From NCBI RefSeq assembly GCF_000247815.1, contig NC_021674.1, forward strand, positions 15,482,949 to 15,546,948: DNA of 64,000 nt. Reading direction: 5' to 3'. This DNA comes from Ficedula albicollis (Eukaryota; Chordata; Aves; Passeriformes; Muscicapidae). Below, one piece after another: positions 1-14,120 of the stretch. The translations under genes and the position numbers were made by a program. The notes beneath the pieces are model-generated. The model was given only the letters and a program-made list of their open reading frames with translations, made no database searches and had not been told where the DNA came from. Each line of letters begins with the position of its first letter. Within the stretch, counting starts at the first letter, position 1.

Positions 1-829
1 CTGCTATCAGGATGCCCTGTCCTGATCTACAAGTGAAACAGCCTCATAGGCACCGCTTCTTTTCAAAGCAACACAGGAGGAAAGTGTCAAGCATTCAGAT
101 TGCATAACTAAATACTGAGAAATGGGAATTTCAGAAAGGGAGATTGAATGCAGCCCTCTTGTGGTGTTCACTTTGGAACAAGAGAATGAACGTGTTTTGC
201 CAGTTCAGTATTTTCTTTGCTTAGAATGACAAGCTTCTAACAATGTATTCATGCTTTTTCATTTCAAATGACAGTAAAAAAAAAGTCAGAATGGAGATCT
301 TTTGCTGGCAGGACTTTGAAGCTGATCTGCTGTCTGAGAAGCTATGAAAGAATAAAGCAAATTCCATAATCTGTAACATTCTCTTGAAGAGCCCAAGAGC
401 TGTGAACCTGGGGAAATGCAGCTTCTTCTTAAGGGAAAGGTGGAATTCAGGAGTATCTGGTTGTAACTCCAGAAGTGTTGCCTTCATTTTCAAATACTCT
501 GTAGTAACTCTTTTAGAGCTGTTATTTCAGCATTGTTTTCTCAAAATATTTTGCTATCGAGAAACGCATTCCTAAGATATTTTCATTATTTTAGTAGAAG
601 AGTTGTGGCAAATATGAAAGGATGAAAGTAGTGGAGATAGATGAAAGAAATTAGAGGCTTGAAGATTTATACTTTCACAGCAGCACATACCTCCACATCT
701 TTAAATAAATACAATAATGGGGTTTATCCATGAGTAATCCAGACTACACTTTGGGAAACAGTGGTCTGTCAAAGAGATACTATCACATGGTTTCATAAGA
801 GGCATCTAGCTCTCAGATTTTGTTCTCTT
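1..829. other. Non-coding AT-rich sequence, likely LCLAT1 intron
   Basis: No exon, RNA gene or recognisable repeat is visible. The open frames here are short, start at arbitrary ATGs and show no family resemblance. Assignment to the intron upstream of the LCLAT1 last exon is an inference from position only; no earlier LCLAT1 exon (acyltransferase NHX4D or PEGT segment) was recognised anywhere in 1-37,767. Confidence 0.5.
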
Positions 830-1662
<833 letters not shown>

Positions 1663-4600
1663 GGACAAAACCCCCCAAAACATGCAAAGAAGTAAAAGAT
1701 CACTCAAAAGTTTTTCTAATTTTCAAGTGATACATTTCTTTGTTAACTTTCATTACAAAATTTTACTTCTGCTTTATGGAGCAGAAGTGTCATGTTGCTT
1801 TTTCTTCCCTGGAATTTGCTATGTATACCTGATGTGGAAAAAAATCAAGAGCTATCTTGAAAAGGAGCACCAGCATAGTTTTAATCCCAGAAGTATGGTG
1901 CTTCACAATAATTGTTCCCTGAAAAATATTAAACACACTGAGAAACCAATTATAACTGAATAGGAACATGAACAGTGTGCTGGTCAGGCTTTTGTCACAA
2001 AATAAACAAAGATTATTGAGACCTGCATGTAAAATATATTTTGTCTGCTACTTTGCACACACTGTAGCTAAAATGGAAAATTCTGTAGAGCCGAAGGATA
2101 GCACTAAGTGAATTGGCATTTGCAATTAGTTTTCCAGTGGTTTGGCAGTATTAATAATGCAGCAGAAGGACAGGATATCCTTCAACTAAGTCAGTATGAA
2201 AAAAGGTTTTCATTAGCATTACAATGAACTCTGAGAACCAGGTATTCTTACTCATGGGAAATAAGATTTGGGGAAACAAATTTTGTGTTTGAAAATGTTG
2301 GGTGAATTTTTGAGCATATCTAAATGTGACTATTATCAGAAAATGGTTTTAGAATAGTGTAAGGATAAAGTGTCTTTCTCAGGCTATTATTGTAATCCAT
2401 AAGATATTATTTTCAGCAGTGTTTATTATACAAAAGAATGTTCAGAACCAGATAAATACACTAGGGAGCCTGGTTAAATAGGAATAAACCAAAGGAGTTA
2501 CTTAAAGTTACAAGAGAAACAAAATGCTGACATAGATGAGATAAATTATTCCTTCTGTTGTTTTTCTGTTGTTTTTCTGTTGTTTTTTTGGTCAAAACCA
2601 AAGAGCAGTAACTAATATATTTGCATATTTGTGGTTCATATTTACATGAAGATCACAAACATTCTGATTTATCAACCAAGGTAAGATGAGATTGAAGCAA
2701 TCCAGTCCAGAAGAGCAGATTGTTATCAGCAGAACCTTGGCGCTGAAGTAGATTAATTGGAAGCCATCTGATGCAAGCTGCTGATAAGGAAAGGGTAGAA
2801 GAGGAAGCAGAGTGCCTTTTTATAACTGTGATCACCACAGGGCACTTGTGTTTGCCCCAGTGGTCAAACTGCTCCAGCCTTAATACCACAGTGTGCAATT
2901 CTGCTAAAATGGAGCTGGTCTGGCAGCCTACAGCAGCTTTGGAATTTGGTGCCTTGTACCCCATCCCGAATGGCAGCATGCTTAGATTTTATCCTGATGG
3001 CCAGCTACCTCTATCAGCCAGTAAGATCTTCGAGGTAAATTACCATGTGTGCTATTACAATAGCTCAGGGTCATCCAAATTCTCAGTCTTTTCCACATAC
3101 TTGGTTAGAACACTAGCAAGACTTTTCAAAAGGCTTTCTTCCTACACTTCCCTGCTCTAAACACTCCAAATACACTCCCATGTCATACTTTAAAGTCACT
3201 GTGAGTCTGTCCTCTATGTGTCCCGATGCCCCTGCCTCAGATAGAGTGTCCTAAGTGGCATCACAGTTCTGCAGAAGACAGCTCATCTTTCAATGTTCTT
3301 TTTCTCTTAGACAACCTGGTTTTTTTCTGTCTTCATCTAAGAGCAGAGGGAGGAAACTCTCTAGTTCAAGAAAATTAAGAAATCTCAAGCGTTCCTGATT
3401 TTGGCTATTGGACATTTCTTCTTTCTTTTCTGTTCACCTACCACCGTATTCTTGCTCTGGAATTGGCACAGTGCAATTAATTGCTGGTAATTTCTTTGTG
3501 TTATGTTCAGCTTGTTCTCTTGATAGAAGCCATCATTTGGATAGGCCCTTCTCTCAAGCATGTAAAACATGATGCTTTGCTAATTTTCTTCAAGAAAGTC
3601 ACTTCAGATGTGTGTTTGTAAGAGGGGCCCTTCTGTAGCCTCTGTGAGATTCTGCTCTGCATATCTCCATCCACGGCAGCCCTGGTTGTGCTGGTGCCTC
3701 AAAGTTGCCTGGTACAATAATGTTTTAATCCAGCATACAATAGATAGAATTTCTTGCCACACAACAGACACTTGTGATAGTAGAATTTCCTTCTCAACAC
3801 TGCTGAAGTATATTTGGTTCCTCTTTTTTTTTTGTTTGTTGTAAATAATGCACCCCATAGATTACATTCTGAGTGAAATTAAATTAGCTGTCTTTTATGA
3901 ACAGTCATGAACAGTAGAGTCCCCCAAACTTGTGTTTTAGATGGCAGCCAGCCATCTGGTCACTCTCAAAGGAATTTACTTCCAGCAGGTGATGTCCTTG
4001 AATGATCTTATCTATCAGATTGGAAGGCAGATCCATGTTGAGAAAAGCTCCCAGAGGATGTGTGAGTAAAGCTCTGTCTAGGGATAGGAAAGTCTGTACC
4101 AGAACCTCAATGATGCTCTGGGCAAAAGGCAGAGACGTGGGGGGAAGGTGTCCAGTTGTAGCTTTGCCATAAATTTTTGACCAGGCTTGAAAATAAATGC
4201 CTGGAACACCAAGTCTGGAAAGGAAAAGAGATTAAGCCTCTGCAAGAAAACAAACAGCAGGTAGTCACCTTGTTAAGTGTAGGTGAAATTTGGTGCAAAG
4301 TGTCTAGCCCAGGAATAGCAGATGTGAGTGGAACCTAATCCCAGAACTGCAAACTGTTTTAAGTATCTTAAAAGGGAGGGAAATGGCAAAGTTGTTTTTG
4401 TCTAACTTGTTCCCCAGCTTTTGCATTACCTCAGTATTGCTCAGTCTTGGTGTACTGTCAAAATACAAATATTTTTAATGTTTTGGGGCTTTTTTTAAAA
4501 TATCGCAGTTCTGTTTTATCTAGTTATAATCTGGAAATTCCTTTGCAAAAATTTTGGTGGCTTTTAGTGCATGATTGCATCAAGATAATTTTAGGTGTCT

Positions 4601-7600
4601 GTTTTGGCTACCAGATCTTTGCAGGGTCCCTCCCCTGGTGAAGTTAGTAGAAAATTTCATATTGACTGTACTAGAAAGGCAGTTGCATGTGTTCTTGCAT
4701 GTGACAAAAAGAAAAATGTATAATGTCTATATACAGATTTTTAAAATCCCAGTGTGTCAAACAGGTATTGATGTGTTTATTCTAAATTTCAGTGAGGTTT
4801 TCTCTGCTGTCTTGTAGTCAGTATGTTGGGACAGGTAGCATGACTTTAAGAAGGAGCAATACAAAGGAGAGGACAGCTTTAGATGTGTATTTGAACTCAG
4901 TTGAGTGAAACTGAAATGCACATCTCCTTTAAATGTAAAACATCAGAAAAAAAGAAGCAAAACACAGAAGAGGTGAAGATGAGTGGGAAATTGCTACTCA
5001 TCTGTTGAATGGAAACTTGATGTTAAATAAGATCTTCTTATGTTTCACCATTGGAAACACAGTAAGAGTTCCAGGAACTAATTACCTAGCAATGGATGAT
5101 GACATGGAAATATATTAAATATACATAGATAGCTAACCATGAATACTTGATGCATGCATAAGAGTCTAGTTAATTTTTATGTAAATTAAGCAACATTGAA
5201 AGTGGCAGTATAATAAGCAACAACACTGTTTTGCATTTGAATAGAACAAAGCAACAAATTCACACTTGAAATAGAGCCTTTCTTCTTAAACTCTCTTTTC
5301 CTGGCTATATATTTAATGTCTGCTTTATTCACAGTAAAAAACATGGTCCTCATAGGTAACATCTTGTCCAGAAACAATCAGACAGTTTAGGCTTTTAAAA
5401 GCTAATTTAATTCTTTATTGGGTTTCTTGTCTGTTGGTCTCTCTTATAATTATTGAAGGGATTCATGTTGAACCCGTGTGATAAGAAAGGATAGTTAATG
5501 CCAAGATTGTGTAAGGATTAGCTTATTTCCAAAACTTTGTGGAAGTAATGAAAAGGGGTGCTCCCTCCCAAGGAAGAGTGTTGGGTGTAGACTGGTCTGG
5601 CAGAGGTGGAGATGCTCTGAGCATGGGCTCATCTGCACCACACTGTTTCCTTGGGGAACAGCTCCAGCACAAATTCAGCTCAAGCCTATTATCTGAAAGA
5701 AGCAAAACTCACCTGTGGTGACTGAGTGGAGAATAAAAACTGAGGAGCATTGAGGAGGAAGAAAAAGTTCAAAAAGAAGGTGCATTTGTCTTCAGCCTTC
5801 TACAGCAGGCTGCTTGATCAATGGCAGTGTTTATAATGACTTTATGCCTGGTTTATTTATGCTGCTCATATTACTTCATCTCAGAGTTGTCCATGGATAC
5901 ACAGAAAGTTTGGATGTAGATATATACCTTTTAAAACTCTCTTGGAGCTGTTGGTCTGCTGAGGGTCAGGGAGGAAGGTATTAAAGCTGTTATGAAATGT
6001 ATTGTAATTAATATGTACTGGTAAACAAACTTCAAGCCCTGTGAAGGAACAGCTGCCTTTGGCATGTTTCAGTGGTAAGCATATGGCTATTCAAGTTTGC
6101 AATACAAATCCCAAGGCATTTAGATCAGTGACTGTCAAATAGTTTGCCATGACAGAGAGTTCAGCTTGAAGCTGCAAATTTAGTACTGTCCCTTCTTTCT
6201 AACCTAGTGTTGAATTTGATTAGTTGAGCCACCACTCAGCCTCCTATAAGACAGGAGTTCTTTATCAGCAAATAAACTGCCAGAGACGAGCAGGGCACAG
6301 TGTTTTACCTCTGTGTTACACAGTGCTGTGTATTACAAAGGTTTGAATAACTTTAGGAGGGCTGAGGACAAGTGTTTGTATTAAGGATAATTAACAAAAA
6401 TTGAAAGTATCATCTGAGTTCATATTATAATGGCCAAAATAAATATAAGCTCTTACTGCAAACAGTTTACATGTGCAAAGTTTGTGGATGAGGCTTTAAC
6501 AATTGAGCTGAAAATCAAAATTACAAAATTCTAATTTTTTTTCCTTGTTTCCAAATCTACAACTTTCACGTGGATTTGAAGTCTAAAATGAATGAATAAT
6601 TGTATTTATAAATGTCTGAGCAACAGAATCAGAAAAAACATAGTGAATTAGCTTTATAGTTGCTTATGAGCACTGTTTTTGTACATGGAAAGTACTAAGA
6701 TTTCATTTATTGGCATTATAAAATTTAAGTCTTCCTTCACAGATCAGATTTGAGCTTTGAATTTCAAAGCTGGTGCAAAACAGAATATTTGAAGGTCTAA
6801 CATATTCTTTAGTACTGAGGCCAGATTTCTTTAACACATTTCTGTATCCAATATCATTAAATATTGCAAGATGATTTTATTCCATTAGTTGCAGAACTGG
6901 TAATTTTAATTGGATGAAGCCAACAATGAAAGCAAAATTAAAAAGAGAGAGAAAGAGAAAAAAATTACTGTGTTTGGAAAATTTGACACTCAGAAGTTGA
7001 CAAACATCATAAAGCTATTTGTGGAATCTTAATTTGGTTTTCTTACATGTATATATGAAGTGAGTTGGTCTTTAGCTAAATGATTGCATGCCATTCTCTC
7101 CACACACGCGTCCTCTGCCTCATTGAGCACTCACTGAAGGAGCAACTTTTAAATATTTTGTTTTCCTCTCCTCTCCAGTGTGTGGCCCTGGGGCTTATGT
7201 GCTGCATTATTCAAACTCTTCTCTGGAAACAGATTTTCTGTACAAGCATCTGTGCTGCTTGCTGCTCTAGTACTAGAGTGCTTCCCGATTTTGAAAGAAT
7301 TTATTTTCACAATGCCTGTATTTCTCATGTGGGTGGGAAGTGGTGGTCTTCAGCAAGACTAAGGTCAGGTGTGCTGTGTGGTTTCAGTCACCTGTGGGTT
7401 TCTTTTCCAGCCGTGGTGCTTTCCATGCCCCTTGCACCTCAGCCTGCTCAGCAGAGCTGCAAAACTGACCCCAGAAACGTCCACTCAGCCAGAAGATGAG
7501 AAATTCAAGTCTCTTTATGAAAAAGGCAGAAATAGCATGCTGCTTTCTTGTGTTTCATTTAGCATGCAGATTGGTTTGAGAATCAGCTGCCTAAAGTTGA

Positions 7601-10005
7601 ATTTGGCCTGTTTGCTCCCCCCCTCTCTGTTTTGTTGCAGACCTTTACACAGCAGATGAAGCAAAGCTCCTACATTCAGCTGTTAGACATTACAAAGCTC
7701 CTACATTAGCTGTGAGCCCTGATTCACTGCAGGTTCAGGTCCTGGCACGTCACCACAGAACTAAAGATAATATCCATTGCATAGGCAGAGGCAACCTTAC
7801 ATCTGGCATTTCCCTATATCTGAGAAATTAACTTTACAACCTAATGTTCTTAACTACTGGTGTCTTCAAACACTAAATCAGCTGCCGATCACACAACAGA
7901 TACTGCCACCATCCCTCCACTGGCTGGGTCTCTGTTTTGGTTGCCAAATTCCCTTCAAGAGTTGTTAAATAGTTGTCCCTTTTGCATTTGAATCAGATGG
8001 CTTCCTTCCCTGTGCTGCATGGGTGGTCACATGCAGGAGCCACAAGAGGATGAGGATATAGTGTGGTCCTTTACTCAGAGAGAGTGGTGCATGAATTGAG
8101 GACCAGAAGTTGAGAATACTCAGCAAGGACAGATTATTTTTAAATTTCAACTGTAAACTCTACAAAATGTTTGCTGAGCATGTGCAAAATTAAGATTCTT
8201 CAAAGACTCGTATTGTTGGCCAAATTTGGGATGTTTTCTTGAAAGTTGGCAAAAGGCATATTACTGACACAAATACCATCTCCTGCCAAACTTCAAGTCC
8301 TGGTTCCAAGGCTTGGGGATGTTATTAATTTCCAAATAACAAACCATCTGAAATTCTTTGTGACTTTTTAAGTAACAAAAACATTTTTTCCATAGCCTCA
8401 ATCTTTGATGCAGCTGAATTGCTTTAACTGAGATCGTGATGCTTCTTCCCTTCAAAAAAAAAAAAGAAAGAATCTGAGTCTGAAAGAGCCTGGAAATTTA
8501 AACCACTTCAGTCCAAGAGGTTTAAACTTGTTGTTGCACATAGCAATTACAGTAGGTTCCTGTAACTAAAGAGTTGGAAAATTGTAATGTGGAGGTACTA
8601 AGCCTGCTTTATAGTAAAAGAAATTGGCTGTTGTCATCTGAGTTGTTTCATACTAGCATAAAATTGGTGTTCAGGAACTTTTGTTTTTAGGTGAAATAGC
8701 CCAGTCTGGACTGGACAATCTGTCCTACTTCAGTTCTTGCTTGGTCAGGAGAATGTGTGCTATGTTGGCATTGCCACTGTGCAGACTTGGTCCAGCCATC
8801 TAAGGCTGGTTTGTTAGGATATCGTCTTGCAATAGGAAACATCTTTTTTGTGACAAGAATGTGAAGAATTTTGTTACTAATAGTGTCTTGCCCTTTATGG
8901 GTAAAGTTATTTTGCTGCCTTCCAAGTTGAATCCAGCTCTTGCTGCTTTTCTGCCTTACTCTTGCAAGTCTGAGTTCTCTTGAAATACAATTTATCACTA
9001 CATCCAGTCAAGTATTTGGACTTTGTTTAGCTAGAATGTGTGGATTTGCACTTGGAAGCTCAGGTTTTTATTTCCCAGCTAAGCTTTAGTAAAGATAAAC
9101 CAGGAAGCCATACATAAGTTGCTTTGGTTTTCAACAAGTTACACGACTGGGGTGGAGGGGATGGGGGGATTATTAGTCCACCCAAAAGCTTTGTAACCAA
9201 CTGTGTAGTTTTATGTGCATGTAAACCAGCGACTGCCACTGGGGAAAAATACAGGAGAAGGATTGTTTTACAAAAGGAGAATTTTTCTTATATGATTCAC
9301 CATCTGGCTTGCAAATCCTGATGTCACAAGCAGTGGTTGTAGGGGGAAGGAGCAAACCTACAATGCCACAGCTAGAAAGCAAGGGAGGTGGATGAAGCTG
9401 TTTCATTTTGATGACAGTGGAGAATGCCAGCTCAAGTGCTGCACTTCATCTAAAGCAGCAGGGCAGTCAGACCAGCTGGCAAAGGAAAATCATTGGTTTT
9501 CTTATGTGCACATGACTCAGTTTGATACATCTGGAAAGACCATGGGATATTGAACTGATTTACTTCCATGGGGGATGGGCACATATGGGTCCAGATCTCT
9601 GCAAAACCTATTCTTCCCACTCATGTGTTTGCTGGACTACAGAATAAATTGGGAAATCTGGCAAATTGGGCATTTTCTGGGATACTGTTCGATTTTTCTC
9701 CAATTGACTGTCATCTCCCAAAATTTAGTATTTGCTGTCTCCTCTTGTATATGAGCTGAGGTTGCTGAGAATTCAATGTTTTATTTCTATTGATCAAGGA
9801 AAAAATATGAATTCATTAGAAGTCAGCTTGATATTAGGTGTCGGCATTGCTGTTTTTAAATTGCTTGTGTCTTGTTGATACAGATGAATCAAAAACATAA
9901 CCCAAAGCTATTAACAAGTGTAAATGCCTTCTAATGCTCCCTGGTCAATCTGTTATTTTCTTAAGCTCTTCGAGCCCCATGTTGGGTTCCAAAAAACAGC
10001 AAATC
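1663..10005. other. Non-coding AT-rich stretch without recognised genes
   Basis: About 8.3 kb with stop codons in all frames and only chance open frames, the longest about 130 codons (2,771-3,160 and 7,080-7,499). Neither resembles a protein family I know. Small simple repeats are present, such as a TTTTTCTGTTG triplication near 2,560 and an A/GA-rich tract near 6,940. It is most simply intronic DNA of LCLAT1. Confidence 0.5.
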
Positions 10006-10115
10006 TCGGACACACAGAAAGGTTTGGATTGGAAGGGACCTTAAAGATCGTCCCCTGCTATGGGCAGGGCCACTTTCCACTAGACCAACTTTCTCAAAGC
10101 CCCATCCAACCTGGC
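10006..10115 (-). mobile_element. CR1 LINE fragment, 3' end, minus strand
   Basis: The phrase GGAAGGGACCTTAAAGATCG and the following CCCCTGCTATGGGCAGGGCC / CACTTTCCACTAGACCA / CCCCATCCAACCTGG pattern match the reverse complement of the avian CR1 3' terminal region. Only about 110 bp survive, without the terminal 8-bp repeats, so it is an old, degraded, 5'-truncated insertion. Edges are approximate. Confidence 0.85.
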
Positions 10116-11126
10116 AAAGCAATTCATCACAAATATTTAACAAGGAACAGTTAAACATTTTTCTTTTCTAGAATATCTTTTAGGTTGTGGGGTTCTTTTG
10201 ATATTTGAATTTTTTTTTTTTTAAGCTTAACCCACTGTGCTTGGTGTAAAATAATTTAGTAAAATATTGTTAGTCTTTATATTCAGATTAATCTCCCTTT
10301 GAAAATGAATGTGTGAGAAATACCAAATGATAAAAAATATTTGCTGGAATTTATACAGCTTCATCACTTTTTTTTGTTTAATATATGCTCTTTCTTATAC
10401 AAATACTGCAAGTGTTGTTTGATTTAACTATTGTTTTGCTTTTTAAACAACAGGAGTCATGACAAAAGAAACTAAGTGTTCCACTAGACTTGGCTATTAT
10501 CCTATATTTAAAGGTACTTAACTTGAAATTATAAGCCAGCAGTGGTTTGTGTGTTGTAGTGACCATAAAAAAGAAATAATTTTGATAAAATCATGACATG
10601 GCCTGCTACACTTCATATGAGACAGGATCATTCCAAAAGGAGCAAATATCCTCCTCACTCTAGACAAATAAACCAAAACCCTTAGACAGGAACAAAACAA
10701 CTTTTTGTATTTTAATGAGCTTGTTTGGTAGCCTTACCAGCAGTTGCAATTTTAGTGGTTTTGCAAGAGATTGCATAATTTAAATTTAACACATGACAAC
10801 TTCAAAAGGAGCTGTAAAATCTGAACCTCTGGGTGCAGCCAACTTTAGTGTACCAATGAGAACAACCTATCTGCAGGCACAGCCTTAGGAAGAAATGCCT
10901 TTCTTCTTGACCATCCTAGGAGTGTAACTAAGCGGGATGTTTTCAGAAGATTGTTTTGGAGATTTGAAGAGTAATTACATGTATCTAATGCATGTAATCA
11001 GTAAAAATTTGTCACCTGTAGTGACTGTTGTTCCAGCAATTTAAGAAATCAGTTCATTTTGTGCTGACCATTGTAGCTTCTTCGAGAACATCTGATGAAT
11101 TGAAACTCTTAAGGAAATATGCAGTC
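10116..11126. other. Non-coding sequence, nothing recognised
   Basis: About 1 kb of AT-rich DNA with short T tracts (for example 10,209-10,222) and no exon-like segment. Confidence 0.5.
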
Positions 11127-11476
11127 AGAAAAGTGAGTATAAAAACAAATTTTTGAAAGACGCCAAAATGCAGGCTAAGTCGTGCTTGTAAAACAGTGAT
11201 AACCTATTTTCTCCTCTGAATTTCCAAGAATAAGAGACACTTTCTTGTTTTAATTTGTTGGCTGGAGCTTGAAATTCAAAGCCTCAGCCACAGAAGGGTT
11301 TAGAAAAGTGAGTATAAAAACAAATTTTTGAAATACGCCAAAATGCAGGCTAAGTCATGCTTGTAAAACAGTGATAACCTATTCTCTCCTCTGAATTTCC
11401 AAGAATAAGAGACACTTTCTTGTTTTAATTTCTTGGCTGGAGCTTGAAATTCAAAGCCTCAGCCACAGAAGGGTTT
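11127..11476. repeat. Tandem duplication, 175-bp unit, two copies
   Basis: Copy 1 (11,127-11,301) begins AGAAAAGTGAGTATAAAAAC and is followed directly by copy 2 (11,302-11,476), which begins with the same words. Both end CAGAAGGGTTT. I see about four substitutions between the copies (for example GACGCC/TACGCC and GTCGTG/GTCATG). They are therefore not identical, which suggests a real duplication of some age or two alleles placed in series. No coding content. Confidence 0.93.
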
Positions 11477-14084
11477 CCTTAAAACAGTGTCTTTAAAGGT
11501 CCATTAATCTATCAGTGGTTTTGATATAGCTTCTTACGTGAAGATTTGTTTGGCAGCCTGACTTTTTCCAGTTTCAGGTCTATTTAGCCTCCTATCCTCT
11601 CTTGTTTTCCTGAAAAGGGAACATGTAAGTATTGGTTGAGATAAAGCTTCCATTTGGTGGTTTCTTGAATTAGGCCTTGCTTCCCCTGCCCTCCCACTCC
11701 ACCCAGCATTTTCTTCATGACTCACACTAACTTGTAGGTAGTAAAAGTATTGGGATCTACAGATTGTTCCTTTGCCACTCCTGACTTTCTTCCAGGAATT
11801 ATTTTAAACTTAGCGGAGCATATCTGTGAGGCTCTCTGCAAATCATTCCTGAGTCTCCTCCTCTTAGTAACTCATGTAGAGTCTGGCTTATTTGGGGCAC
11901 TTTGCTCAGGTTTTTATGGGTTGTTTTGGGTTTTTTTTTTTTTAATGTAGCAGTAGTTCTTTCTTCATTCCATTGTAATTTTAAATGGTTCTTCCATCAC
12001 TAATTGCAACCCTGTAGCAAAAACGACATATCTGGTTTTTTGTGTGTGTGTAGTTTTTACGCTATTGTTTTGTAACCTTAAATGGGACTTAAGTTTTCGT
12101 GTATTGTCTGGTTTTATTCAGTCTTAATTCCTTTGAGTTTAGTTTTTTTGGAGGGTTTCAGTTATTGATGCATTGAAGAATATCATGGACAGAGGTTACC
12201 AAAAAAGGGTGTGTGTGACTTGGGAGTGGAGTAAATTTAGCACATCCACATTTTATTAAATTTATGACTCATAAAATGCTCAATATTTCACAGAATAGCC
12301 AACTGACCCTCATTTTGCTTGTGCTGATGGATGTCCTGAAGTTTTGCCAAATAGTTTTGGAATTATATCCTCCAGAAAATGTTATTGCCTATTAAAAGCT
12401 TGAATGTGACCTTTTCTCCTTTCTCTTCTCTCTGACCTCTTTCTCTGGACAGATCCCATATTGAAATTCTTTTTTTTCCTCTGTCCATTTGGCAGAAGAA
12501 TTCCACCTCTGTTGTGTTTTAGTAGATGTGAAATTGGACATTTTTGCATGCAGCACCAACTTCAGAGTGACATCTGTCTTTTTATATTATCTTTGTTTCT
12601 GCATCTGGACAATCTGATACTTTTAGACAGGATATTTGTAATACATTTCAGCTCTTCAATGAAAAACTGCTTAATTGTTAAGAGGGTTTTTTTTTTGTTT
12701 AATCTTGTTATGAAATGTTCCTTTTTGTTTTCTGGGTGGTTTTTTCCATACAGCTGTTGATATTGTAAACTGCACATTTGCAGGGACCCATGTGTCTGCA
12801 GTGTATGATGCTGTCGGCTTCTTAGTAGTTTTTCCTGTTTATGGACTGGAGGACATTTCAGATGGAGAAGAGCAGCTGGAGGGAGAGCAATGTCAGCATA
12901 CCCTACTGGGATTTTGATCACACTAAATTCTGTTAATAAAATTCAGGGTCTATATATCAACATAGAATAACTTGGAAATGTTATATAAACATTTTCCAGT
13001 GAGGACTAAGGGTCTGTGAGATGCAACTTAGAAAGTATTATCTTTCTTTAAATCTTTTCAAATCAGAACTGTAAAAAAGCCAAGGTTTTTTTAGCTTCAC
13101 TGGCAGATTTTAAAAAACAAAGATTTAGGAGTCTTTTTTGGTAAATGTTAGAGGTAATACTTTTAATCATGAGCCAAGTCAAATCTATGAAAATAACCTT
13201 TAGTGCTGTTTTTAAAAATTACAGCATAATGATAGGTGGGCTTACAGCAAACTCTGTAGGTGGGGATGTGCAAAGGTACTTTCCAGAATGACTGTGTGTG
13301 CACTCACCTGACCTGTGTCCTGTTGCAGCAGCTGTGTGTGCAAACAGAGTGACATGGGCTCTGTGTTCCTCCTTTTAAAACTGTGTGCCGAGAAAATCAA
13401 ATCATGTGTGGGAGAATAACACCTTATATAATTCTCTGCTTCTCCTATTCACTGCCTAAGCAAGTACATTAGACCACTTCTTGGCTTCCTCTGTCTGCAC
13501 AGAATGTGGTTTGTGGATTGCAGGGAATAAGGAGATATGAAGGAGCTGGCACAGGGAAAATTAATAAGCGTACACAGAGGAGTTGTAAACTGTTCAAGGC
13601 ACTGGTGGCCGTGCATATGAATAAACAGGTACAAGAGGTGAAAGGGGGTTCTTTAAATTTTAGATCCTAATCTAGCAATTTCATTTGTGGTCAAGGGATT
13701 GCACAAACACAGGGCAAGTTATGCACATCTGATTTCAGGACTGTTAGTGCATTAGGTTTCTGAAAATAAAAATAAAGCAATTTATATGAAACCCAAACAG
13801 CGTTCCTTATGTAATTCATCTTTTGCAGGCATCTTCTTTCTTTCAAACATGTTGAAACAAAATATATTTTTATTAGTTACCCTGTCAACTAAAAAAAAAC
13901 AAGCCTGATTTCTGTTTTATTGTGTTTTCCCTCCAAATGTATTTTGCACATTTTGTTAAATGCTGTCAATAGTCACTTTCTGTCCAATTTGAATAATTTT
14001 TCACTCTAAAACCAAAGGAATAAAAATCTTCAACTTGCTTTTTTCAGGCATGTAGATAAACAAACACAGCTGCATATAAATGTG

Positions 14085-14092
<8 letters not shown>
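11477..14092. other. Non-coding sequence, nothing recognised
   Basis: AT-rich DNA with many short T and A tracts and a TG-rich stretch near 12,040. Open frames here (for example 12,461-12,760 and 12,562-12,921) are low-complexity and opposed on both strands, as expected by chance. No splice-bounded exon was recognised. Confidence 0.5.
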
Positions 14093-14119
<27 letters not shown>

Positions 14120-14120
14120 G
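14083..14120. repeat. (TA)n microsatellite
   Basis: A run of TA dinucleotides interrupted by one C and one TG step. A shortened version recurs at 15,061-15,086 as the left edge of the second copy of the 966-bp duplication. Confidence 0.95.

Noticed and set aside
2771..3160. 129-codon frame with a YPIPNGSMLRFYPDGQ segment
   Set aside because: Looked protein-like at first, but there is no family I can name, an opposing frame covers the same DNA, and no splice or promoter signals support it.
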